In this document: one piece after another, positions 19,004 to 28,545 of the stretch
Layout: every line of letters begins with the position of its first letter
How positions within the stretch are numbered: the stretch's first letter is position 1
Assembly: GCA_037441525.1 (NCBI GenBank)
Contig: JBBISA010000003.1
Location: 1-64,000, forward strand
Direction: 5' to 3'
DNA: 64,000 bases
From: SKVR01 sp037441525
GTDB lineage: Bacteria > Bacteroidota > Bacteroidia > Bacteroidales > UBA7960
The notes under the pieces: model-generated
The model's input: the letters and a program-made list of their open reading frames with translations, nothing else
The model's database searches: none
What the model was told of the DNA's origin: nothing
Position numbers and translations under genes: made by a program

Positions 19004-19717
19004 ATGCACAAATTATCTGTTATAATTCCTGCCTATAACGAAGGGAAAACCATACATCTAATTCTTTCCAAAGTAGTTGCTGCCCAGATTAAGGATGTAT
19101 CGAAGGAAATAATAGTTGTGAATGATTATAGCACAGATAATACCAGACAGGCAGTGGAGCATTTCATGGATGCAAATCTGCATGCTTCTATCCGGGTATT
19201 TGATCAGCCGAAAAATATGGGCAAAGGAGCGGCTATTCATCGCGGAATTAAAGAAGCATCGGGGGATTTTATTATTGTGCAGGATGCTGATCTGGAATAC
19301 GACCCTGATGAGTTCTCTTTTTTGCTTCAACCCATATTGAATAAACATGCCGATGTGGTTTACGGCTCACGATTTATGGGTTCTAAACCTCACAGGATTT
19401 TATTTTTCTGGCATACCATAGGCAATAAATTTCTCACTTTCCTTTCAAACGTATTCACCAATTTAAATCTGACTGATATGGAAACCTGCTACAAGGTATT
19501 CCGGTCAGACATTATTAAAAATATCAGTTTGAAAGAGAACCGATTTGGTTTCGAACCCGAAGTTACAGCCAAAATTGCCAGAATCCCCAATATACGAATA
19601 TACGAAGTGGGTATTTCTTATTATGGTCGGACTTATGCTGATGGGAAAAAAATCAATTGGAAAGATGGCTTCCGGGCTATCTGGTGCATACTAAAGTATA
19701 ATCTGTGGAGTAATTAA
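19004..19717 (+). CDS. Glycosyltransferase family 2, polyprenyl-phosphate sugar transferase type
   Basis: The 237-residue GT-A protein has SVIIPAYNEGKTI at the start, NKGKGAA-like NMGKGAAIHRGIKEASGDFIIVQDADLEYDP (DxD-type metal site near residue 97) and VVYGSRFMG. ETCYKVFRSDII and RFGFEPEVTAKIA follow, as in DPM1-like enzymes that load mannose or glucose onto dolichyl/undecaprenyl phosphate. No C-terminal membrane helices are present. The donor sugar is not determinable. It is followed by a broken gene rather than a glycan operon. Confidence 0.85.
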   Translation: MHKLSVIIPAYNEGKTIHLILSKVVAAQIKDVSKEIIVVNDYSTDNTRQAVEHFMDANLHASIRVFDQPKNMGKGAAIHRGIKEASGDFIIVQDADLEYDPDEFSFLLQPILNKHADVVYGSRFMGSKPHRILFFWHTIGNKFLTFLSNVFTNLNLTDMETCYKVFRSDIIKNISLKENRFGFEPEVTAKIARIPNIRIYEVGISYYGRTYADGKKINWKDGFRAIWCILKYNLWSN

Positions 19718-19791
19718 TATTTTTATTATAAAATTCAAAAAAATATACCGACCGAAAGACAGAATTGCCAGACTTTTGGAAAATGAAATAG

Positions 19792-20109
19792 CCCGGATTA
19801 TTTATCCCCAAAGTTTTTGCTTCATCATTGGGCAAAGCCAGGCCAGTACCTGATGGAATTATCCGTCGTGGGCTCATAATCAGGCATCTGGTAATGCATA
19901 ATAATGTGGCCCGTTCAGAAATGGTTATGCAATGGATAGGCCAACATCTCCCTTCCGGTACTTATGTAAACATCATGTCGCAATACACCCCGGTTTTCAG
20001 GGCTTCAGAATTTCCGGAAATAAACCGGCGAATTACTCGCCAGGAATATAATGCAATTATAGTAGCCGCCCAAAGATCTGGCCTTACTAACTACAAGCCC
20101 CAGGGTTAG
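19792..20109 (+). pseudogene. C-terminal remnant of a PflX-like radical SAM gene
   Basis: The open frame (after a stop at 19789) encodes RGLIIRHLVMHNNVARSEMV, TYVNIMSQYTP, FPEINRRITRQEYN and RSGLTNYKPQG. This closely fits the last ~80 residues of COG1313 radical SAM proteins (PflA-related). The radical SAM core with CxxxCxxC is absent, and no upstream frame supplies it. The frame has no ATG at its start (TTG at 19828 at best). It is best read as the tail of a deleted gene, or less likely a small stand-alone protein. It follows the GT2 gene by about 75 bp. Confidence 0.65.
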
Positions 20110-20130
20110 AATACCCAAAATAAATAGAAT

Positions 20131-20157
20131 ACCCCGCAGACCTTAAGACCGCGGGGT
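20131..20157 (-). terminator. Hairpin, probable terminator of the hydrolase gene
   Basis: ACCCCGC (20131-20137) pairs with GCGGGGT (20151-20157). On the minus strand it is followed by a T-rich stretch, and it lies 25 bp beyond the end of the hydrolase gene. Confidence 0.6.
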
Positions 20158-20181
20158 GCAAATTTGAAAATTTCCCAGCCG

Positions 20182-21156
20182 TTATTTTTCCAGAAAGCTT
20201 ATCACTTCCCGGTTAAATATTTCCCAGGCTTCGAACTGCACAAAATGCCCTGTTTTGGGGATCATGACCAATCGGCTATCTGGAATTTTTTCAGCTCCCG
20301 ACCGGGCTATTGTTTCAGTAAAACCAGGATTAAGAAATCTGTTAGGTATCAGGTTGTCATTTTCACCATAAAGAATAAGAACTGGATGCTTTATCAGGTG
20401 AAGATATTCGAAAACTGGCTCATCAACCATACCATTGACAGATTGAACCACAGCATAGCTGTAAGCTCTGAAATCGTTGGCCGAGCGCATGGCAATACGA
20501 TCGGTGATCATAAATTCTGCATCTTCGGGTAAGAAATAGAAATTATAGGCCAGGTTAGATACAATGTCTTCAACTGAGGTTAGCATAACCCCGCGCACTG
20601 TCATTACATTTCTGAACCATTGTTTCTGCCCTTCGGTAAATCTTTCAAAACCTGCGGGTGCTGCCAGAATCAGCTTTTCAACAACATCGGGATAATACAG
20701 GGAAGTTACCATCGAAATCTGACCGCCCATGGAATGGCCTCCCAAAACCACTTTGCCCAATCCTAAGGTTTTAATAAAATCATTTACTACACTGGCATAG
20801 TAGGTCATCATGCCCGAATGGGGTAGCTTGTCTGATTTGCCATATCCGGGAAGATCGATAGCAATTACCCGGTAATGCCTGCTCAACTCAGGAATATTCT
20901 TTTTCCATGCCGGAAGATAACTTCCCAAACCATGGATTAGGATCAGGGTTTTAGAACCATTGCCCACATCAACATAAGCAATCCTTTCGCCCCCGGATAA
21001 ATCTATCCAGCGGGTTTCAAAAGGGTAGTCGAGGTCCTGAAAGGAATTCAGGGGCTTAATATCGTTATAGGGATGCCAGTTTACCGGGTTCATGGTTTCG
21101 CAACTGCCCAGCAAAACCAGGGCAGGAATAAATAGGATGTAAAATAACTTTCTCAT
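20182..21156 (-). CDS. Alpha/beta hydrolase lipoprotein
   Basis: The 324-residue product begins with a lipoprotein signal ending in the lipobox LGSC (MRKLFYILFIPALVLLGSC), so it is membrane-anchored in the envelope. The hydrolase core shows LILIHGLGSYLPAWKKN (oxyanion region), IDLPGYGKSD, the nucleophile elbow GGHSMGGQ, the acid in LYGENDNLIP and the histidine in KTGHFVQFEAWE, so the triad is complete. Substrate unknown, probably an ester or amide. A start at 21186 would overlap the upstream gene. The ATG at 21156 gives the proper signal peptide and follows the barrel gene by 14 bp, suggesting an operon. Confidence 0.85.
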   Translation of the reverse strand: MRKLFYILFIPALVLLGSCETMNPVNWHPYNDIKPLNSFQDLDYPFETRWIDLSGGERIAYVDVGNGSKTLILIHGLGSYLPAWKKNIPELSRHYRVIAIDLPGYGKSDKLPHSGMMTYYASVVNDFIKTLGLGKVVLGGHSMGGQISMVTSLYYPDVVEKLILAAPAGFERFTEGQKQWFRNVMTVRGVMLTSVEDIVSNLAYNFYFLPEDAEFMITDRIAMRSANDFRAYSYAVVQSVNGMVDEPVFEYLHLIKHPVLILYGENDNLIPNRFLNPGFTETIARSGAEKIPDSRLVMIPKTGHFVQFEAWEIFNREVISFLEK

Positions 21157-21170
21157 AAGTATTTTTATTA

Positions 21171-22757
21171 TCAGAACAACAGCCATTTATAAACCAGAAA
21201 GGCAGTCCAGGGATTCACAGGTCTTGTACCAGTAGTGCCTCCGTTAACGGCAAAACCATACCTGTCGTCGGCACTATCGAAAAAGTTACCCAGCCAAAGA
21301 TGACCGCCATGCAGCTCAATGCTCATGAAAGGGCCCAGATTGTATACCAATCCGCCATTCACTTCAAAGCCCATGTTGCGGCCTCCACCAATGGGTGTGG
21401 CATTGCTAATGGCAGCTGCTACAACTGTTTTGGCATGCAACCGGTAAGGTACTATTCCCTTGCTGAAATTAGCTGTTCCGCCAAAAAAACCGTAGCCAAT
21501 ATTCGAAAGATCTGCAATAACGGGGGTAAAACGATTTACTACATTTCCGTGGGGGAATAACAAGAGTGCTCCCGAGTTAATAAAAAACCCGCCGGGTGCT
21601 GCCCATGAATTGCCCGTAATAACTCCGGTGTAACGATTGTCATCAATTCCGTTCTCGTCCCCTGTGGTGTACATTAAGTCGAGCGTTATCCTGTCCTGAA
21701 TGGTTTGCCCATAGCGGTAACCGGCACGCAGATTGGCTGCAAAGCCTCCTATCTCAGCACCTTTGCGCCATCCGGCGGTACGCAGTACATTTACCACCCC
21801 CAGGTTGTAGTTGAAAAAGCCATTTAGAAAAAACCGGTCAATCATGTAGTCTGCATTGCGCGAAAAATGGGTCCCCAGCCAAACAATGTCAGCTTCGTAA
21901 GGTGCTGAGCCAAATCTGAATTTGAAAACTCCGTTATACTCGGTAAGCTGGCTGTTGAGGCCCTGGCCCAGAATAGAAACACCTCCCCGGCCATTGCCCC
22001 GGTCGCGCACATAATGCGATGTAAGTGCAGCACGCCAAAGTTTGTTTATGTTGGCTTCGTACTGGAACTCAAACATATTTACATCATCATCCCTGAATAT
22101 CTCATTTTCATAAAACTTGAAAAAACCAACCTTGAACCGGTGAAAATCGGCATTACGATAGAGTGTGACCCCGGTTGAGTGGGTACCAAAATAAGTCATT
22201 CGATAACCATTTTCGAGCATTTTATCGGCCAGGGTTCGGTAAGGATTGTAAGGATTATCGAACATGCGCTGTAATCCGATATTGATCTGCCAGCCTGTTT
22301 TAGGGATCAGTTCGAGTTCAATGTTCTGGGTTTGAATATTAACCTGATGGCCCGAAACTGCTCCGCCCTGGTTAGGTCCGGCGCCGTAAGAAACATCACC
22401 CCAGGTCCAGTCGATTTCGAAAACGGCTCTTAAAATAGCCTTACCATCGAAAAGATGAGGTTGATAAATGAAAAAAGGAATGAGTCTTTGTTCTATATAA
22501 CCATTGGTGGCCGTATCGTTGGTCATTACTGAGTTACGCCCGAACATCCGTCCCAGCACCTGCCCCCTTAAAAAATCGTTCTGAGGGAAAAAATTTGAAG
22601 TTACCCCCTGATTGATATAAAAAGCCAGAAACTGGAATTCCTTGTTGGGTTCGCCAGGCACCTGTGTATCGAATACCCTTCCCGATTGCTGGGCAGTGGC
22701 ATTAAATAAAGTTACCAGAATGACCAGACATGTCCCCGCAAAAAATCGTTTATTCAT
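21171..22757 (-). CDS. Outer-membrane beta-barrel protein (porin-like)
   Basis: The 528-residue exported protein (signal peptide ending ATAQQ) is dominated by alternating, aromatic-rich strands (YRMTYFGTHSTGVTLYRN, RFKVGFFKFYENE, MGFEVNGGLVYNLGPFMSIELHGGHLWLG) and ends in WTAFLVYKWLLF. The terminal aromatic is typical of outer-membrane barrels. The overall look resembles large alginate-export or porin-type barrels, but no specific family is assigned. The ATG at 22757 (MNKRFFAGTCLVILV) is chosen over 22796 because it starts the signal peptide. Downstream is the lipoprotein hydrolase. Confidence 0.72.
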   Translation of the reverse strand: MNKRFFAGTCLVILVTLFNATAQQSGRVFDTQVPGEPNKEFQFLAFYINQGVTSNFFPQNDFLRGQVLGRMFGRNSVMTNDTATNGYIEQRLIPFFIYQPHLFDGKAILRAVFEIDWTWGDVSYGAGPNQGGAVSGHQVNIQTQNIELELIPKTGWQINIGLQRMFDNPYNPYRTLADKMLENGYRMTYFGTHSTGVTLYRNADFHRFKVGFFKFYENEIFRDDDVNMFEFQYEANINKLWRAALTSHYVRDRGNGRGGVSILGQGLNSQLTEYNGVFKFRFGSAPYEADIVWLGTHFSRNADYMIDRFFLNGFFNYNLGVVNVLRTAGWRKGAEIGGFAANLRAGYRYGQTIQDRITLDLMYTTGDENGIDDNRYTGVITGNSWAAPGGFFINSGALLLFPHGNVVNRFTPVIADLSNIGYGFFGGTANFSKGIVPYRLHAKTVVAAAISNATPIGGGRNMGFEVNGGLVYNLGPFMSIELHGGHLWLGNFFDSADDRYGFAVNGGTTGTRPVNPWTAFLVYKWLLF

Positions 22758-22783
22758 ATTACTGGTTTTTAAAGGATATAGAA

Positions 22784-22814
22784 AGAGCCGGCACATTTAG
22801 ATTGAACCGGCTCT
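22784..22814 (-). terminator. Hairpin between lipoprotein and barrel genes
   Basis: AGAGCCGG (22784-22791) pairs with CCGGCTCT (22807-22814). It lies 10 bp after the restored lipoprotein stop and before the barrel start. The T tract is imperfect, so it may only attenuate read-through. Confidence 0.55.
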
Positions 22815-22823
22815 GAAAAGGGT

Positions 22824-23357
22824 TTAGAATTTGGTTACCTCCACAAACGTCTGAACATTGGTTTGACCAAGAGCACCACCACTTGAACTTCCAAATCCAC
22901 CAGCAGGGGTTGGTTTAGTACCAAGGGCAGGCAGTGTCTGTACCACTTCATATTTCTATGTCCTTGGCTGACCGGCCGTAACGGTTATTTCAAAAATACC
23001 TTCGCTGGTTACTGAAGTTGGGGTACTTTGAATTAGAGTAATTGTCCAGATGTTGCCTACACCCGATTTTGTCTGGGTATAAACTCCGGTAAAGGTTACC
23101 TTAACATTTTCAGTGGTATAGGAGTTTACAACATAAGAATTATCGGCCTTGAATTCAGCTTCAATTTTTTTAATAGAAAGAAAATTGACCAACAATGGGG
23201 CAACATTGGCTCCTTCTGAAACCCACTTGCCAATAACGCCTTCAGGTACTTTATTGTCATTATTATCATCATCGTCATCCTTGTTACAGGATGTGAAAGT
23301 AAGCATGGCAGAAGCCAGCAACATAAGCATCAGTGCAAATACATTTTTCTTTTTCAT
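22824..23357 (-). pseudogene. Small lipoprotein interrupted by an in-frame TAG
   Basis: The first 133 codons (23357-22959) encode a lipoprotein: MKKKNVF..., lipobox FTSC, an acidic linker (NKDDDDDNND) and a lipocalin-like beta domain starting VPEGVIGKWVSEG. A TAG stands at 22958-22956. The same frame then continues for 43 codons (KYEVVQTLPALGTKPTPAGG ... VQTFVEVTKF) to a TAA at 22826-22824. Composition and flow of the second part look fully coding. A C-to-T change of a CAG codon is the simplest explanation. Sequencing error or read-through are alternatives. Confidence 0.75.
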
Positions 23358-23552
23358 GACATAAGGATTTTAGGTTGATTGATTGTAAAGGTTAAACTAT
23401 TATGTTGTTAAGGTTAAAATTACTTTATCGGCAAGGTTTGATTCTATAAAGTTGAAAGTGTTAGGGGTTGACTAAGCTCGCAAAAAAGCTTTAAATAATT
23501 ACTATTGGTCTGATTGTTTGACAGTTAAGATAGTTAATAAATACATTGACTC

Positions 23553-24581
23553 TTAACCCCACTTTATAACATTTGCTCCCCAGGCATAGCCAATTCCGGC
23601 AGCTATCATCGAAATAATGGCACCATCTTTCACCAGCCCCTTTTGTAATGCAAGATGGAGGGATAAAATCTGGTCAACCTGGCCAATATGTCCATAATCT
23701 TCAAGGTAAATGCTTTGGTCTTTTGTAAGGCCAAGCTCCTGAGGAAGCCAGTCGTTCATTGACCTTTTAAAGTGCAATACAGCCAGGTATGAAAGTTCAG
23801 ACATGGGAATCCCCGATTTTTCAAAAGCCTTTTTCATGCAAAACATCCAGTTTTTCATGGAAACTTCATTCAAACGGTCTTTCATATGCTTTTCGTCAAA
23901 CACCCTCAGCGATTTGTATGCATGGGCGATATTTTCGCATGTAATGGGTTTTTCGGTGCCGCCAAATTCTACCCCGACTACGCGTGCAAGCGACCCGTCG
24001 GTCATTATATGGGTCCCCAGTAAAAGGTTTTTATAGAAATTTTTACGAAGAATAATGGCTCCTGCGCCGGCCCCAAGATTATACATAAACGAAACGGAAT
24101 TGTCGGCATAATCTATTAAATCACCGTTTCTATATCCTCCGGTAATTAAAACCGTGTTAAGTTCAGGATCGGCCAGCATCATATCTTTGGCAATTTTCAT
24201 GGCGGCTACACTGGTGCCGCACCTTTGCTGAATATCTATTGCCCAGGCATTTTTCGCTCCTATCTTTTCCTGGATATAAATGCCGGAGGTAGTGAGCGGG
24301 TATTCTTTCCATTCTTCCCCGATACATAAAATCAGATCAATCTCGCCGGGCTTAATTCCCGTATTGCGGAGTGCATCAATGGATGCCTTTACCCCCATTT
24401 CCTGAGTGCCATCGCCAGTTGCGGGAATTGCTTTCTGGCGAATACCCAGTTTTTCGATCACCGCAGGCTCGCTCCACACTCCTTTGGTAGCTTCAGAAAT
24501 CATGGATGCAGTCATCACAGTCTCCGGAATATAGATACCGGTCCCAACAATTCCTACATTATTTGCACGATGCTCATTCAT
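23553..24581 (-). CDS. KAS III-like thiolase-fold protein, first of a pair
   Basis: The 342-residue FabH-like protein has the N-terminal start VGIVGTGIYIPE and the nucleophile cysteine C121 in QQRCGTSVA. The FabH His region reads VLHFKR (H270 kept). The Asn region reads DYGHIGQVDQ, with histidine (H298) where FabH has asparagine. It is therefore a divergent 3-oxoacyl synthase III/HMG-CoA-synthase-like enzyme rather than the FabH of fatty acid synthesis. It is the last gene of the thiolase operon, 19 bp after a second KAS III-like gene. A heterodimer with that protein is plausible but inferred. Confidence 0.78.
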   Translation of the reverse strand: MNEHRANNVGIVGTGIYIPETVMTASMISEATKGVWSEPAVIEKLGIRQKAIPATGDGTQEMGVKASIDALRNTGIKPGEIDLILCIGEEWKEYPLTTSGIYIQEKIGAKNAWAIDIQQRCGTSVAAMKIAKDMMLADPELNTVLITGGYRNGDLIDYADNSVSFMYNLGAGAGAIILRKNFYKNLLLGTHIMTDGSLARVVGVEFGGTEKPITCENIAHAYKSLRVFDEKHMKDRLNEVSMKNWMFCMKKAFEKSGIPMSELSYLAVLHFKRSMNDWLPQELGLTKDQSIYLEDYGHIGQVDQILSLHLALQKGLVKDGAIISMIAAGIGYAWGANVIKWG

Positions 24582-24600
24582 AAGATATGGGTTTTCTCAT

Positions 24601-25608
24601 TTAGTAAATAAACAGGTTACTTCCAACTGCCAATCCGGCACCAGAGGCTACAAAAACAACCGTGTCTCCTTTTTTTATCTTACCATCATTTACCGCATGG
24701 TGAAATGCCATTGGCACACAAGCAGAACCAGTATACCCATATCGGTCCATTATACATGTTGTCTTTTCCATAGGCAATTCCAGCTCCTTCATTACCTTTT
24801 CTATAACCGACCTGTTTATTTGAGTGAAAACAAAATGGTTAATGTCCCTGATTTCAACATTCGCCTTTTCAACCAGTTTCCTTACAACCATTGGCCACAA
24901 ACGTACATTGCGTTCACCGGGCAGGGGTTGCAGATTAAGTAGCCCTTGCTTTTGTTCATCCATTACATTTTGTGTAATTGGGTTGCGACTGCCACCTGCA
25001 TAAATGCCGATATAATCCCATTGGGTTCCGTCGGTGAGCAATTGCCCTGTAATATATGCCGCGCTGGTGGACCTTTTCAGGACTACTGCCCCTGCACCAT
25101 CCGCAAAAATGGAATAACCAAATGCATCATTATCTCTCAAAAAAGCGGGCATATTGTAAACCCCGGTTACAAGGGCATATTCAATGGTTTGGTCAGTGGT
25201 CATAATGCGCACTGCATTATCAAATGCAATGGTAAAACTTGCACAAGAAGCACTCACATCGAATGTTGCAGCCCAGGTTTCCCCTTTCTGTATGCGACCC
25301 TGCACAAGGATAGATGTGGCAGGTGTAATAAATTCGGGTGTATCGGTAGCTACAATGAACAATCCGATCTTTGCCGGGTCAATCCCTGCGTTCTCAATGG
25401 CTTTTATGCCGGCAAAGGTTGCAAAATCGGCGGTGGTTTGGGTCAATCCGCGCAGCTTTGCGATATGACGGTTTTTAATGCCCAGCTTATTCTCCAGCTT
25501 TTCGGCATCAAAATCAATCCTCGCCAGACTTTTCAACTCAGCATTGCTGATGGGACCTCCGGGAGCGTAAACTCCGGTGCCGACGATCTCGACAGGTAAC
25601 TTGTTCAT
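24601..25608 (-). CDS. KAS III-like thiolase-fold protein, second of the pair
   Basis: The 335-residue product starts VEIVGTGVYAPGG and has the nucleophile C122 in DVSASCASF. The canonical FabH HQAN motif is FTQIN here (T262 for His), and the GNTSAAS motif is GYTGSAC (Y292 for Asn). The decarboxylating His/Asn pair is thus missing. It may perform non-decarboxylative acyl transfer, or serve as a partner subunit of the neighbour at 23553-24581. It is preceded by the CoA-transferase gene with a 67-bp gap in the same operon. Confidence 0.78.
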   Translation of the reverse strand: MNKLPVEIVGTGVYAPGGPISNAELKSLARIDFDAEKLENKLGIKNRHIAKLRGLTQTTADFATFAGIKAIENAGIDPAKIGLFIVATDTPEFITPATSILVQGRIQKGETWAATFDVSASCASFTIAFDNAVRIMTTDQTIEYALVTGVYNMPAFLRDNDAFGYSIFADGAGAVVLKRSTSAAYITGQLLTDGTQWDYIGIYAGGSRNPITQNVMDEQKQGLLNLQPLPGERNVRLWPMVVRKLVEKANVEIRDINHFVFTQINRSVIEKVMKELELPMEKTTCIMDRYGYTGSACVPMAFHHAVNDGKIKKGDTVVFVASGAGLAVGSNLFIY

Positions 25609-25675
25609 TGGTCAGAGAATGCTTTTAAATAGGTGATTTCTTACAGAAAAAAATTAAATGATTTAGCACCTTTTA

Positions 25676-26986
25676 TTATATATAGCCCATTTTTGCAGCC
25701 TTTTCTTTAAGCTCTTCACGAAAACGTGGATCGGCAATATCAATGAGTGCAAGGGTGCGCTCTTTCACCGTGAGACCTGCCAGGCGGGTATATCCATGCT
25801 CGGTTACTACATAGTCGGTATTGCTACGGTGAAGGGTAACAGCGGTTCCCTCAGGAAGTGTAGGGACAATGGTAGATACAGCACCCCCTCTTGCAGTTGA
25901 CCGGCAGGCTATTATGCTTTTACCCAATCCGTCAAGCCCTTCAACGGCACCTACTGCTGTGTCGGTTTGTCCTCCAGTTCCTGAATGCTGATTAATGCCT
26001 ATGGATTCGCTGGCCACCTGCCCGGTGAAATCAATCATTAAGCAGGTATTAATAGAAACCATTTTGCTGTTCTGTTTTATTACACAAGGATCGTTTACAT
26101 ATTTTCCGCGAAGAAATTCAACCGAAGGATTGTTATGAAGCCATTTGTACATTTTCTCCGACCCCATAGCAAAAGTGCAGATCGACTTCCCTTTATGGAG
26201 TGCTTTCATTTTATTAGTGATCACCCCTTTTTCATAAAGTTCCACCATGGAGTCCACAAACATTTCGGTATGAATACCCAGGTCTTTTTTGCCACCCAGT
26301 GACAAAGCAGCGGCGTTGGGAATTTCACCAATGCCGAGTTGAATGGTAGAACCATCTTCTACCAGGGAAGCAATATGTTCTCCAATCCTGAGAGCAACCT
26401 CATCGGGCTGTGGATCAGGCAGCGTGGGGGGCATTTGGGAATATTCAACAAAATAGTCCACATCTGAAACATGCACCTGTGTATCTCCAAGGGTTCTGGG
26501 CAATTGATCGTTCACTTCGAGAACCGTAATATCGGCGGCTTCAAGAATGTCTTTTTCATAGGTAATCCCAAGCGACAGTGAAACGAAGCCTTTATCATCG
26601 GGCGGAGTGCATGTTCCGAAGAATATATGGGGCCGACGCACCTTGAGCCGGTCGGTGGCGGCACGATGCAACATATTAGGGACATAAGTTACTGTGCCCA
26701 CTCCTTGCTTGATTGCCTGCCGGGAACCTGGAGCATGAAACCAGCTGCATAACTCAAAATGCCCCTTCATTTCGTGCTTCATATAAAAGTCGTAGGGTTT
26801 GAGGGTCAGTACTGAAAATACCTGCACGTTTTCAACGTGGTTTTTTGCAAGGTGAAATTGCGACATGCAACCCTGGGGCTCCGATGCGCATTGGGCTACA
26901 ATTACATCGGTGTTACTCTTCAACAACATTACCGCATCTTGTATGGTGATGAGCTTCGATTGATATATCTGCTGGTACGATTTCAT
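25676..26986 (-). CDS. Acetyl-CoA hydrolase/transferase-family CoA-transferase
   Basis: The 436-residue protein moves CoA between acyl-CoA (often acetyl-CoA) and a carboxylate. It resembles 4-hydroxybutyrate/butyrate:acetate CoA-transferases: IQLGIGEIPNAAALSL near residue 215, the probable catalytic glutamate E241 in GIHTEMFVDSM, GINQHSGTGGQTD and VVTEHGYTRLAGLTVKER near the C-terminus. The precise carboxylate cannot be told. Its ATG overlaps the symporter stop by 4 bp (ATGA), so it is translationally coupled to a putative carboxylate importer. This suggests it activates the imported acid. Confidence 0.85.
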   Translation of the reverse strand: MKSYQQIYQSKLITIQDAVMLLKSNTDVIVAQCASEPQGCMSQFHLAKNHVENVQVFSVLTLKPYDFYMKHEMKGHFELCSWFHAPGSRQAIKQGVGTVTYVPNMLHRAATDRLKVRRPHIFFGTCTPPDDKGFVSLSLGITYEKDILEAADITVLEVNDQLPRTLGDTQVHVSDVDYFVEYSQMPPTLPDPQPDEVALRIGEHIASLVEDGSTIQLGIGEIPNAAALSLGGKKDLGIHTEMFVDSMVELYEKGVITNKMKALHKGKSICTFAMGSEKMYKWLHNNPSVEFLRGKYVNDPCVIKQNSKMVSINTCLMIDFTGQVASESIGINQHSGTGGQTDTAVGAVEGLDGLGKSIIACRSTARGGAVSTIVPTLPEGTAVTLHRSNTDYVVTEHGYTRLAGLTVKERTLALIDIADPRFREELKEKAAKMGYI

Positions 26987-28533
26987 AATGTACGCTGTTT
27001 GTAAACACTGAAAAAATGAACAAGTAATCCAACCAATGCTGAGCTTACTATAGCCATGGAAGAAGCAATAGCGGGGTTGCGAACTGTACCCTGCACATAC
27101 TTTGTAAAAAAACCCAGGTTCAGGTCCCAGGCCAATACCATTTGCGGGAGCAGATAGTAGATTCCAAAATGTATAACAAGAGCGGTTACAGAAGCAGCAA
27201 CAGCGGCCTTTAGACCTGCCTTGCGCGAAAAAATTCCCAGCACAATCGGAATAAAAGCTATGGAAAAGAAGGCATAAACACCGTTTTGTGCCAGGATGGC
27301 CACACTCAGTTTGGGATTGAGCAGTTGATCGCGTGCAATCATAAAAGATACTATGGCAAGGAAGGCAATTGCAACCTTATTCCAGTGCATATAGCTTTTT
27401 TCATGGCTAATGAATCGCCCGAAGACCGGCCTGATTATATCGCTGGTGATGGTAGTGGATAATGACTGGATAAGCCCTTCGAGTGTTGAAAGGCCGGCAC
27501 TTATAAGTCCCATGATCACAATTAATCCCACAATGACCGAAAACCATCCCTTTGAAAAAACGCTTACTACATAGGTTGGAATAACATCATCTGCTTTTAA
27601 TATCTTACCCCCTGCTATAAGGTCAGGAAATTGAAGCCGGGCATAAAGACCAACAAAAACCACCGAGAAAAAAAGCATTTGGGCAATTACCGCCGAAACA
27701 AGGAAGGTATTAACATCGCTTTCCTTTTTCAGAAATAATGATTTGGTGATGATGTGTGGCTGGCACACAACTGCAACACCTATCACAATCTGGGCAAAAA
27801 TTATCTCGAAATAGTCGCGGAACAGCTGGCTGGATGGGTTGGTATTCTTAACCAACATTGGGTCTATGGCTGCCAGTTTCTGAAAAAAACCATTAATGCC
27901 ATCTCTGAAATGTTCTAATCCCGATGTAAGCAAAATAACAGCTACCACAAGCATAACAAATGCCTGAATGGTATTGGTGTAGACCAATGAGTTGGCGCCG
28001 CCGAACATCATATATCCAAAAACGAACACCACAATAAATGCCAGTACACTTATCTGGTCAATATTCAGGGCGGCCGAAATTACCTTGGCCAGTGCTACCA
28101 GTATTAGAACGATGAAAGTGATAAGCAGAAACGACATAAAACCTATGAACAGCGAATAATTACGGCTGTTGTAACGGCCGCCAATCCACTGGGCCAATGT
28201 GGTCGCTTTATTTGCCTGACCGTATTTGCGGAAACTTTTGGTAAGGATTACCAGAGATACCAGTGAAGCAACCGGAAAAAATATTCCGAATGATAAAACC
28301 CCGCTCCATCCGAAAATAGTAATAAGCGCCGGATTGATCACAAAGGTTGCGGCACTTGTCATTGAAACCGCAAGGGATAAGCCCACAAAAGCCGGGGAAA
28401 AGTTAAGGTTACCGATAGCATAATCATGTATGCTTTTGGTGCGAAGTGCCCCTCTGACCACAAAAAATAGCACCAGACCCGCGTATAAAAACAGCAGTAT
28501 CCAGGTTCCCAGTATTTGTTGTTCTGTTGCCAT
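26983..28533 (-). CDS. Sodium:solute symporter (SSS family)
   Basis: The 516-residue inner-membrane protein has about 13 hydrophobic segments. It shows SSS features: YAIGNLNFSPAFVGLSLAVSMTSAATFVINPAL near residue 40-70, the sodium-site helix region MGLISAGLSTLEGLIQSLSTTITSDI near 340, and RDGINGFFQKL. The family takes up sugars, amino acids, pantothenate and carboxylates. Linkage to a CoA-transferase, thiolase and reductase argues for a short-chain carboxylate or keto acid, which is inference. It starts 12 bp after the SDR stop. Confidence 0.85.
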   Translation of the reverse strand: MATEQQILGTWILLFLYAGLVLFFVVRGALRTKSIHDYAIGNLNFSPAFVGLSLAVSMTSAATFVINPALITIFGWSGVLSFGIFFPVASLVSLVILTKSFRKYGQANKATTLAQWIGGRYNSRNYSLFIGFMSFLLITFIVLILVALAKVISAALNIDQISVLAFIVVFVFGYMMFGGANSLVYTNTIQAFVMLVVAVILLTSGLEHFRDGINGFFQKLAAIDPMLVKNTNPSSQLFRDYFEIIFAQIVIGVAVVCQPHIITKSLFLKKESDVNTFLVSAVIAQMLFFSVVFVGLYARLQFPDLIAGGKILKADDVIPTYVVSVFSKGWFSVIVGLIVIMGLISAGLSTLEGLIQSLSTTITSDIIRPVFGRFISHEKSYMHWNKVAIAFLAIVSFMIARDQLLNPKLSVAILAQNGVYAFFSIAFIPIVLGIFSRKAGLKAAVAASVTALVIHFGIYYLLPQMVLAWDLNLGFFTKYVQGTVRNPAIASSMAIVSSALVGLLVHFFSVYKQRTL

Positions 28534-28545
28534 GCAGGTTGGTTG

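Noticed and set aside
24946..25599. 217-residue open frame on the plus strand
   Set aside because: Antisense to the second KAS III-like gene, which has clear family motifs; the frame has no recognisable features of its own.
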